The notes under the pieces are model-generated. The model had not been told where the DNA came from. It made no database searches and worked only from the letters and a program-made list of their open reading frames with translations. The translations under genes were made by a program, and so were the position numbers. DNA of 6,507 bases from a bacterium (GTDB taxonomy: Bacteria; Patescibacteriota; Saccharimonadia; Saccharimonadales; UBA4665): positions 1 through 6,507 of the forward strand of contig JAJZWH010000051.1 of assembly GCA_021846765.1 (NCBI GenBank), given 5' to 3'. Shown here in pieces: positions 1 through 6,033 of the stretch (within the stretch, counting starts at the first letter, position 1; every line of letters begins with the position of its first letter).

Positions 1-610
1 TGTTGAGTCTAAGGAATTCGTTATAGTAGTTGGCCAGAGCGGAGCTGGGAAAACGACCCTGCTAAGATTACTTACTAGAGAAGAGCGGCAAACTTCAGGA
101 AAGATAATTGTTGGTGGAATTGATTACGATAAGCTTAAAGATAAGGAAATTCCTTTGTTGCGACGAAAAATTGGAGTAGTTTTTCAAGACTTTAAATTAT
201 TACCCAATAAGACAATATTTGAAAATGTTGCTTATGCCTTAGAAATGGTGGGTATGGGGAATAGGGAAATTAAAAACACCGTTCCTAAAGTTCTAGATAT
301 TGTTAATTTAACTGGTAAAGAAAATAGCATGCCATTAGAATTGAGTGGAGGCGAACGTCAACGGGTGGCTATTGCTCGAGCTATAGTTCGTCAACCAAAA
401 ATTTTAATTGCCGATGAGCCAACTGGTAATTTAGACCCAAAGCATGCTTGGGATGTGATAAAAATATTAGAAAAAATTAATCGTTACGGGACAACTGTCT
501 TACTGACTACTCATAATCAGGATATAGTTAATCGTTTAAAAAGACGAGTTGTAACTATTAAAGATGGCAAGATTGTTAGCGATCGTGCTAATGCTGGTTA
601 TAAACTATAA
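1..610 (+). CDS. ftsE: Cell division ATP-binding protein FtsE (5' end cut off by window)
   Basis: This is the cytoplasmic ATPase of the FtsEX ABC-type complex, which powers control of septal peptidoglycan hydrolases through FtsX. The frame is open from base 2 to the TAA at 608-610, giving 202 visible residues; the family is usually about 220-230, so roughly 25-30 N-terminal residues and the start lie outside the window. The ABC motifs appear in the correct order. Walker A (GQSGAGKTT) is at 32-58, the Q-loop (VVFQDF) just after 175, the signature LSGGERQR at 341-364, Walker B (ILIADEP) at 401-421 followed by the D-loop NLDP, and the H-loop histidine (TTHN) at 512-514. The TTG at 155 is only an internal codon, since Walker A lies upstream of it. 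The next gene begins 26 bases downstream and encodes FtsX, which confirms FtsE over other small ABC ATPases such as LolD. No key residue is missing in the visible part. Confidence 0.96.
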   Translation, partial: VESKEFVIVVGQSGAGKTTLLRLLTREERQTSGKIIVGGIDYDKLKDKEIPLLRRKIGVVFQDFKLLPNKTIFENVAYALEMVGMGNREIKNTVPKVLDIVNLTGKENSMPLELSGGERQRVAIARAIVRQPKILIADEPTGNLDPKHAWDVIKILEKINRYGTTVLLTTHNQDIVNRLKRRVVTIKDGKIVSDRANAGYKL

Positions 611-636
611 ATAGAGAAGAGATTGCGTAGGACAAA

Positions 637-1584
637 GTGAGCGTCAAAAGAAGAATAGTAACACTCTGGAGGGTAATTCATACAGGTATTGTTAATTTTA
701 TCCGTAATATATCTTTAGCTTTGGCTGCGATGGCGATTATGGTAGTGACGCTAACTATTGTTCTGTTTTCGGTAATTATTAACTATACCTTTTCTCATAC
801 GATTACTCAGATCACAGATAAGATTGATATTTCTGTCTATTTAAATAATAACGATACTAAAGCTCAAACGGCTAGTTTAATCAAAGAGATTAAGCAACTG
901 CCGAACGTCCAGAGCGTACACTATCTAGATCAAGCTCAAGTTTTAGCTGAATATATTAAACAAAATGCTTCCAATCAACAACTTATCCAAGCAGTCAATG
1001 AAACAAATAACCCCTTACCGCCAACCATTATTATTAAGCCGTCTAGTTTGAATAATTTACAATCAATCAAAAATTTTCTGTCTAAGCCACAAGTTAATGC
1101 TTTACAGACAGCTCCTCCAAGCTATAGTGGTCAAGAAAAACAAGCCATCGATCGAATTACCCATGCAACTAATGTTTTGCAAGAGATAGGTGTAGCGGCT
1201 GTTGTAATTTTTGCAGTAGTAAGTGTGTTGATAATATTTAATACAATCCAAATGGCTATTTTTAATCGGAGAGATGAAATTCAAATAATGCGTTTGCTAG
1301 GGGCGGGTACTTGGTATATTAGAGGACCGTTTATAGTTGAAAGCATTATTTATGGCATATTGTCGGCTATAGTATCGGTGTTGATTATCAATGAATCTTT
1401 TCAAGCTAGTAGTGCTACTCTTCAGGCTAGCAGTCTGGGTCTATTAGACATAGGATATGCTAACAAATTTTTTGATAGTCGATTTTTACAATTATTGACC
1501 ATTGAAGTAGGTCTTGGTATTGTAATAGGAGCCGTATCATCATTAATAGCGACCAGACGGTATTTAAAATTTAAAACCAAGTAA
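637..1584 (+). CDS. ftsX: Cell division protein FtsX (membrane partner of FtsE)
   Basis: This is the membrane subunit of FtsEX, which relays the FtsE ATPase cycle to cell-wall hydrolases outside the membrane rather than transporting a solute. The 315 residues have the typical FtsX layout. A basic N-terminus is followed by TM1 (about 27-50), an extracytoplasmic domain of about 130 residues (51-180), TM2 (182-204), TM3 (230-251) and TM4 (286-308), with a short basic tail. The family loop after TM2 is clear: RRDEIQIMRLLGA at 211-223, the likely contact with FtsE. The GTG start at 637 has only a weak upstream purine stretch (TAGGA at 628-632, or AGAGAAGAG further away). It was chosen because it puts a short positively charged segment before TM1. 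It follows ftsE by 26 bases with no visible promoter, so the two are probably co-transcribed. The external domain would be expected to bind the coiled coil of the next gene's product, as described for pneumococcal FtsX and PcsB; that is inference here. Confidence 0.95.
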   Translation: MSVKRRIVTLWRVIHTGIVNFIRNISLALAAMAIMVVTLTIVLFSVIINYTFSHTITQITDKIDISVYLNNNDTKAQTASLIKEIKQLPNVQSVHYLDQAQVLAEYIKQNASNQQLIQAVNETNNPLPPTIIIKPSSLNNLQSIKNFLSKPQVNALQTAPPSYSGQEKQAIDRITHATNVLQEIGVAAVVIFAVVSVLIIFNTIQMAIFNRRDEIQIMRLLGAGTWYIRGPFIVESIIYGILSAIVSVLIINESFQASSATLQASSLGLLDIGYANKFFDSRFLQLLTIEVGLGIVIGAVSSLIATRRYLKFKTK

Positions 1585-1630
1585 ACTTTCATTAAAAAAA
1601 TAACTAAATAAATCTATTTAAAATCATAAT

Positions 1631-1669
1631 TCTAGCTAGTCTTAATTAATACAGACTAGGATTTCTAGA
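1631..1669. repeat. Imperfect inverted repeat / hairpin between ftsX and the CHAP gene
   Basis: CTAGTCT (1636-1642) and AGACTAG (1653-1659) form a perfect 7-bp stem with a 10-base loop. An outer TCTAG (1631-1635) can pair with CTAGA (1665-1669) across a 5-base bulge. No T-run follows on the + strand, so it is not a standard intrinsic terminator. It could be a processing or attenuation hairpin, or a protein-binding dyad upstream of the CHAP gene. The function is unknown. Confidence 0.4.
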
Positions 1670-1696
1670 TAGCAAGGAGAAAAGCCTATAAATAAG

Positions 1697-1747
1697 ACCC
1701 AAAGTTTTTATTGAAAAAAGTAAATAGGAATAGGATGGGTAACTTTG
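1697..1747 (+). promoter_or_regulatory. Possible leader fold covering the start of the CHAP gene
   Basis: CAAAGTT at 1700-1706 is exactly complementary to AACTTTG at 1741-1747, which contains the proposed TTG start codon. ACCC at 1697-1700 is complementary to GGGT at 1737-1740, just upstream of the start. The two pairings cross, so they would be alternatives or form a pseudoknot. Either could reduce access to the start region. No known riboswitch class is recognised, and 7-bp matches can arise by chance in AT-rich DNA. Confidence 0.25.
1732..1735 (+). promoter_or_regulatory. Weak ribosome binding site for the TTG start at 1745
   Basis: AGGA lies 9 bases before the TTG at 1745, a normal spacing. 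The alternative in-frame ATG at 1796 is preceded only by A-rich and C-rich sequence. This is the main reason for choosing 1745. The ATG at 1735 is out of frame and reaches a stop after seven codons. Confidence 0.4.
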
Positions 1748-3034
1748 ACAAAACATGATATAGTAAAGGTGCGGTTAAAAAATAAAAACCCCAAAATGAA
1801 AACAATAGATAAAACTTACTTTCGTCGGTATGTTCGGCCTGGGCTGGCAGTCATGGTTTTAAGTATAATGGTTCTTGTTTTTGGTTTTTATGCTAAAGCC
1901 AAAGCAACTAATTATCAGGCTCAAATCAACAACTTAAATAATCAAAATGCTCAAGCTCAAGCTTCTATTAATGGACTGCAGGTTCAAGCAAGCAATTATC
2001 AACAAGCTATAGCCGCTTATCAGGCTCAAATTAGTGCTATCCAAAATAGTATTGCCGTTAATCAAGCTAAACAAGTAGTATACCAACAACAAATAGTGGC
2101 TGATCAGGCCAAGATTGCTCAAAATAAAGCTTTTTTGGCCAATGATCTTAAGACAATGTATGTTCAGGGTCAAATGACCACTATTGAACAATTGGCTACA
2201 AGTCAAAACTTGAGTACTTTCGTAAATAGACAAGAAGATGATATTAAAATACAAGATCAGTTAGATAGTCTGTTAACGACAATTAAAAATTTACAGCTAC
2301 AAGCTCAGAACAACAAAAATCAAATCACTGCCTTGCTAGCAACTGAGCAATCACAGCAGGCTCAAATTTCAGCTGATCAAAATCAACAGAGTCAACTATT
2401 AGCTATGAATCAGCAACAACAGAGTAGTTATAACGCTCAATTGGCTGCTAATAACAGCAAGATAGCCACCCTACAAGCTGAACAGGCAGCTGCTAATGCA
2501 GCTATTGCTCAATCAGTTAATATAGTTGCTCCTTCGGGAGGTAGTGGCGGTGCATGTGATATTGGTTACGGGAATGGTGGCTATCCTCTTTCTTGGTGTA
2601 ACGCGCCTTTTAGTATGAGCTATTCAGCGAACGATACTAATGGCTTTCCTGAAAGACAATGCACATCTTATGCTTATTGGTATTTTACGTCTGTAGAAGG
2701 TCAAACTAATTTTCAAGTTAGTGGCAATGCCGGCTGGTGGTGGGAGACTAGTAACTATCCTGTATCAACCTATCCAGACGTTCAAGTTGGTGCTATAGGT
2801 GTTGAACCATCTTCTGCTACTAATGCTCCAGTAGCTACTCTGCACACTAGTTTCGATGGAGGTTACTATGGTCATGTGATGATAGTTAAAGCTTTGCCTG
2901 GACAGAATTATCCTGGGTATGGAGTAGTTCCTAGTGGCGATGTATTAGTAGCCAGTATGAATGAAGATGGTTATGGGCATTTTATGTATGATCTATGGCC
3001 GGTAAACTATCTAATGTACATTAATCCAAAGTAA
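1745..3034 (+). CDS. Secreted PcsB-like peptidoglycan hydrolase: coiled coil plus C-terminal CHAP domain
   Basis: This is a probable septal peptidoglycan hydrolase (amidase or endopeptidase) acting outside the membrane under FtsEX control. The 429 residues run as follows. A basic N-region ends in FRRYVR; a hydrophobic segment spans about 34-49; a possible signal-peptidase site AKA follows at about 52-54. A long glutamine- and alanine-rich coiled coil covers about 57-258, broken near 140-165. A Gly/Ser linker (263-269) leads to a CHAP domain (about 280-429). CHAP landmarks are the nucleophile Cys306 in RQCTSYAYW, a GNAGWWW motif at 327-333, VGAIGV at 348-353, and His377 in YYGHVMIV. The usual later Glu-x-Asn pair reads Ser404-Met-Asn406, followed by Glu407. 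Cys271 and Cys285 could form a disulfide. Architecture and position after ftsEX match streptococcal PcsB. The TTG start has a weak AGGA; the ATG at 1796 (residue 18) would give a shorter, more typical signal peptide. The domain assignment is firm; cleavage specificity is not known. Confidence 0.88.
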   Translation: MTKHDIVKVRLKNKNPKMKTIDKTYFRRYVRPGLAVMVLSIMVLVFGFYAKAKATNYQAQINNLNNQNAQAQASINGLQVQASNYQQAIAAYQAQISAIQNSIAVNQAKQVVYQQQIVADQAKIAQNKAFLANDLKTMYVQGQMTTIEQLATSQNLSTFVNRQEDDIKIQDQLDSLLTTIKNLQLQAQNNKNQITALLATEQSQQAQISADQNQQSQLLAMNQQQQSSYNAQLAANNSKIATLQAEQAAANAAIAQSVNIVAPSGGSGGACDIGYGNGGYPLSWCNAPFSMSYSANDTNGFPERQCTSYAYWYFTSVEGQTNFQVSGNAGWWWETSNYPVSTYPDVQVGAIGVEPSSATNAPVATLHTSFDGGYYGHVMIVKALPGQNYPGYGVVPSGDVLVASMNEDGYGHFMYDLWPVNYLMYINPK

Positions 3035-3047
3035 ACATAATTAGTTT

Positions 3048-3075
3048 TTGTCGGTTAATTATTTTGGTCTATAAT
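3048..3075 (+). promoter_or_regulatory. Sigma-70-type promoter candidate for the S41 protease gene
   Basis: A -35-like TTGTCG (3048-3053, four of six consensus bases) and a perfect -10 TATAAT (3070-3075) are separated by 16 bases. A second TATAAT overlaps at 3075-3080. It lies in the 100-base gap after the CHAP gene, about 55 bases before the proposed start, so the protease and possibly pyrG could be transcribed independently of ftsEX. AT-rich DNA yields such matches by chance, so confidence is moderate. Confidence 0.5.
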
Positions 3076-3079
3076 ATAA

Positions 3080-3104
3080 TTTAAATTTAGCTATAGAATT
3101 TAAA
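3080..3104. repeat. AT-only inverted repeat in the leader of the S41 protease gene
   Basis: TTTAAATT (3080-3087) and AATTTAAA (3097-3104) form an 8-bp stem around a 9-base loop, between the -10 candidate and the ribosome binding site. The stem is entirely A/T and so weak. It could be a small leader hairpin or an operator dyad, or a chance product of base composition. Confidence 0.25.
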
Positions 3105-3112
3105 AATAAGCG

Positions 3113-3119
3113 AAAGAGG
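3113..3119 (+). promoter_or_regulatory. Ribosome binding site region of the S41 protease gene
   Basis: AAAGAGG is the best Shine-Dalgarno match here. It ends 3 bases before an in-frame TTG (3123), which is too close, and 15 bases before ATG 3135, which is rather far. The site therefore does not settle the start. ATG is preferred because its product begins directly with the basic segment before the membrane anchor. Confidence 0.4.
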
Positions 3120-3134
3120 CCGTTGTGGGTTGTT

Positions 3135-4331
3135 ATGTCCAAGATTAATTTAAACTACAAATTATCTAAAAGTGAAATAGTCAGGATAGTCTTTGGGATA
3201 GTTATAGTAGTCGGTGTATTTTTTATTGGCTTAAATATTGGTAATGGGAATATATCTTTTGTTAGTAATGGTTTAAATAATAACTTGCCTAATCAGTTAA
3301 ATTACTCATCAATTAATCAAGAATATCAGGTATTAAAGGCTAATTTTGATGGCAAACTTACTCAAACTCAATTACTCAATGGTTTAAAACATGGATTAGC
3401 TGAAGCTACCAATGATCCATATACAGTTTATTTTACCAAAGCTCAAGAAAAAGCTTTCAACGATCAACTAAATAACTCTTTTAGTGGTATAGGTGTTGAG
3501 TTAACCGAAAATGCTCAAAAACAGATAATTATAATGGCTCCTTTAAATGGCTCGCCAGCCGCTAAAGCTGGTTTACAGCCCAAAGACATTATTGCTGCAA
3601 TTAATGGTCAATCAACTTCTGGTATGTCGCTAAATAGTGCATCGAATAAGATTAGAGGCAAGGCTGGGACTAAAATAACCCTAACTATTATTAGGAATAA
3701 TAAACAAATTAATTTCACTGTAGTTCGCCAGAATATAACGGTTCCCAGCGTTAATTATAAGATATTAAGCGGTAATATTGGCTATATATCGATTTTAACT
3801 TTTGCCAATGATACGGCTAGCTTAATGCAAAAAGCCGCTCAATATATGGTCAGTAATCACGTTAAGGGTATTATCTTAGACTTAAGGAATAATCCGGGTG
3901 GTTTAGTTACGGCAGCGGTGGCTACTTGTAGTGAATGGTTAAAACCTGGCCAAGAGGTTATGCAGGAAAGAAGAGGAACTCAAGTTCTTCAAACTTATAA
4001 TGCGACCGGAGGAGATATTTTACATGGCATACCAACCGTTGTATTGGTTAATGGCGGCTCGGCTTCGGCTAGTGAAATTACCGCTGGTGCCTTACATGAT
4101 CATCATGATGCTTATTTGATAGGCACTAAGACCTTCGGTAAGGGGGTCGTACAGCAATTAATTAAATTATCCGATGGAGGTGAATTGAAAGTTACTATTG
4201 CTTCTTGGTATCGTCCAGACGGACAAGATATAGAGAAGATTGGCATAACTCCCGATGAAGTGGTAAATCCTGCGGCAAATGGTACCGACAATCAGCTAAT
4301 TGCTGCCGAAAATTATCTTAATAACAAATAG
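3135..4331 (+). CDS. S41-family C-terminal processing peptidase (CtpA/CtpB type) with PDZ domain
   Basis: This is a membrane-anchored serine protease of the carboxy-terminal processing family, which cleaves envelope proteins that its PDZ domain recognises by their C-terminus. Counting from ATG 3135 (398 residues), one membrane segment lies at about 16-36. A helical region follows to about 110, with the conserved NDPYTVYF at 93-100. The PDZ domain spans about 111-200, with the carboxylate-binding-loop-like SGIGVEL at 117-123. The S41 core then carries LDLRNNPGG at 248-256 and the catalytic GSASASE. Ser311, Lys336 (in TFGKG) and Gln340 keep the 25- and 4-residue spacing of known Ctp proteases, so the catalytic triad is intact. 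Length is normal for CtpB-like enzymes. An in-frame TTG at 3123 would add four residues (see RBS entry). It sits just after the CHAP hydrolase gene. From recall, ftsEX, a wall hydrolase and a Ctp protease also cluster in Firmicutes, so the hydrolase or FtsX is a plausible substrate or partner; this is inference. Confidence 0.94.
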   Translation: MSKINLNYKLSKSEIVRIVFGIVIVVGVFFIGLNIGNGNISFVSNGLNNNLPNQLNYSSINQEYQVLKANFDGKLTQTQLLNGLKHGLAEATNDPYTVYFTKAQEKAFNDQLNNSFSGIGVELTENAQKQIIIMAPLNGSPAAKAGLQPKDIIAAINGQSTSGMSLNSASNKIRGKAGTKITLTIIRNNKQINFTVVRQNITVPSVNYKILSGNIGYISILTFANDTASLMQKAAQYMVSNHVKGIILDLRNNPGGLVTAAVATCSEWLKPGQEVMQERRGTQVLQTYNATGGDILHGIPTVVLVNGGSASASEITAGALHDHHDAYLIGTKTFGKGVVQQLIKLSDGGELKVTIASWYRPDGQDIEKIGITPDEVVNPAANGTDNQLIAAENYLNNK

Positions 4332-4385
4332 TTGTTTGTAGTCGTCTTTAGAGATATGGTAACATTGAATTAATTAGCAACACAG

Positions 4386-4392
4386 AGAGAGG
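4386..4392 (+). promoter_or_regulatory. Ribosome binding site of pyrG
   Basis: AGAGAGG, extended by a G at 4385, lies 9 bases before the GTG at 4402. It is the clearest Shine-Dalgarno match at good spacing in the window and supports the GTG start, for which no ATG competes nearby. A weak TTGTTT (4332-4337) / TATGGT (4355-4360) pair with 17-base spacing upstream is a poor promoter candidate. Confidence 0.6.
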
Positions 4393-4401
4393 TATAAATA
4401 A

Positions 4402-6018
4402 GTGGCCCAAGGTCAAACCAAGTATATTTTCGTTACTGGTGGAGTACTTTCAGGGCTAGGGAAGGGCATAACTGCCGCTTCTATTGGGAATTTATTACGA
4501 GCTAGAGGGTTAACTGTTAATTTACAAAAATGTGATCCTTATCTGAATGTTGATGCAGGCTTACTAAATCCCAGAGAACATGGCGAATGTTTTGTTACTA
4601 AAGATGGCGCAGAAACTGATTTAGATTTAGGACATTATGAACGTTTTACCGGTGAAGAAATGACTAAAGACAGCTCACTAATGGCTGGTAGAGTTATGCT
4701 TAAGGTTATTCAAGACGAAAGAGCTGGCAAGTATAACGGTGATGATGTGCAAATTATACCTCATTTAACAGCAGCAATTCAGGATTATATTCAAGCTGCT
4801 GGCCATGGATATGAAGTGCATATAGTTGAAATCGGTGGAACTGTTGGAGATTACGAATCTTTGAGTTTCATTGAAGCCATACGAGAGTTCTCAATTAGGG
4901 TTGGTCGAGAAAATTGTTTATATGTTCATGTGGTTTATTTGCCTTATTTAACGGCTAGTCAAGAAATCAAAACAAAACCTGCTCAGAATTCGGTACGAGA
5001 ATTGCGCGGATTGGGAGTAACCCCAGATATTTTGGTTGGTCGAAGTGAAGTACCGGCTAATGGGGCGGCTAAGAGAAAATTAAGTCTTTTTTCTGGAGTC
5101 GGCGAAGAATCAATAGTTCTTTTGCCCAATGCCAATACCATATATGAAGTACCTCTCACTATAGAAGATAGCGGCATAGCTCAAGTTATTGTCAATAAAT
5201 TAAATGTTGCCGTCGGGAAAAAGCCTAAACTAAATGATTGGCGTTTAATGGTAGATAGAGCAACAAAAGACTACGGTCATAAAATTAAAGTAGGAGTAGT
5301 GGCTAAATATCTTGATAACAGCGATACTTATATGTCGGTTTTTGAAGCATTACATTCTGCTGCTTGGTGGAATGATACGGGGATTGATTTAATTTGGATC
5401 GATGCAATTAAGCTTGCTAAGGAGAAGAATCCAGAAAATATTTTAGATAAGTGTGATGCAATTGTTGTGCCGGGCGGCTTTGGTAGTAGGGGCGTTGAAG
5501 GTAAGATTATTGCTGCTAAGTATGCCCTAAAAGGCAATTTACCATATCTAGGGCTTTGTTATGGCTTACATATGGCAGTTATTGCAGCTGCTCAACTAGG
5601 TGGCCTTAAACAAGCTAATACGACCGAAGTAGATCCACAGACTATCGATCCGGTGATAGACACTATGGATGATCAGCGTGGTAAGGAGAATACTGGTGGT
5701 ACTATGCGTCTAGGTAATTATAATTGTAATTTACAAAAGGGAAGTTTAGTAGCTAATTTATATGCTACTGAGAAGATAATTGAAAGACATCGTCATCGAT
5801 ATGAGTGTAATCCGAAGTATGTACCTAGTTATTTATCGTGGGGGATAAAAGCCGTGGGAATTAATCCAGAAACTGGTTTGGTAGAAGTAATTGAGGGTAT
5901 TAATAATAAGTTTTTTGTTGCTTGTCAGTTTCATCCTGAATTTAAATCTAGACCAACAAAACCCCATCCATTATTCGATGGATTAATCAAAGCTGCCTTG
6001 CAAAATGTGGCCAAATAA
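4402..6018 (+). CDS. pyrG: CTP synthase (glutamine-hydrolysing)
   Basis: This enzyme makes CTP from UTP, ATP and glutamine in the cytoplasm, the last step of pyrimidine nucleotide synthesis. The 538 residues are full length. The N-terminal synthetase domain (about 1-268) has YIFVTGG (8-14), the P-loop GLGKG (18-22) with Lys21, Lys43, His60, DLDLGHYERF (73-82) with Mg/ATP ligand Asp75, VEIGGTVGD (142-150) with Glu143, and KTKPAQ (190-195). The class I glutamine amidotransferase domain (about 295-535) has PGGFGSRGVEG (357-367), nucleophile Cys386, GGTMRLG (432-438), ERHRHRYE (461-468) and the catalytic His511/Glu513 in CQFHPEF. Deviations from the E. coli enzyme include CYGLH after the nucleophilic Leu (normally CLGMQ) and DAGLLNPREHGE at 51-62 (normally DPGTMSPxQHGE). 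All catalytic residues remain, so it is expected to be active. The GTG start has a good Shine-Dalgarno. It lies 70 bases after the S41 gene and 15 bases before the response regulator, perhaps co-transcribed with it. Confidence 0.97.
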   Translation: MAQGQTKYIFVTGGVLSGLGKGITAASIGNLLRARGLTVNLQKCDPYLNVDAGLLNPREHGECFVTKDGAETDLDLGHYERFTGEEMTKDSSLMAGRVMLKVIQDERAGKYNGDDVQIIPHLTAAIQDYIQAAGHGYEVHIVEIGGTVGDYESLSFIEAIREFSIRVGRENCLYVHVVYLPYLTASQEIKTKPAQNSVRELRGLGVTPDILVGRSEVPANGAAKRKLSLFSGVGEESIVLLPNANTIYEVPLTIEDSGIAQVIVNKLNVAVGKKPKLNDWRLMVDRATKDYGHKIKVGVVAKYLDNSDTYMSVFEALHSAAWWNDTGIDLIWIDAIKLAKEKNPENILDKCDAIVVPGGFGSRGVEGKIIAAKYALKGNLPYLGLCYGLHMAVIAAAQLGGLKQANTTEVDPQTIDPVIDTMDDQRGKENTGGTMRLGNYNCNLQKGSLVANLYATEKIIERHRHRYECNPKYVPSYLSWGIKAVGINPETGLVEVIEGINNKFFVACQFHPEFKSRPTKPHPLFDGLIKAALQNVAK

Positions 6019-6033
6019 TGTAGCTTAAGCAAT

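Noticed and set aside
155..157. TTG at 155 as the start of ftsE
   Set aside because: Walker A and other ABC sequence lie upstream in the same frame, so the gene begins before the window.
1102..1284. Minus-strand open frame of 60 codons inside ftsX
   Set aside because: It lies antisense within a well-supported gene; its protein has no recognisable motif.
1585..1744. Riboswitch in the 160-base leader of the CHAP gene
   Set aside because: The gap has paired segments, but I recognise no conserved core of a known class (for example the c-di-AMP ydaO type), and it is short for one.
1934..2254. Minus-strand open frame of 106 codons inside the CHAP gene
   Set aside because: It is antisense to the Gln/Ala-rich coiled-coil coding region, whose composition removes stops on the other strand. 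The Leu/Ile/Ser-rich translation is a by-product.
4983..5537. Two minus-strand open frames (4983-5177 and 5328-5537) inside pyrG
   Set aside because: Both are antisense to strongly conserved pyrG sequence and show no motif of their own.
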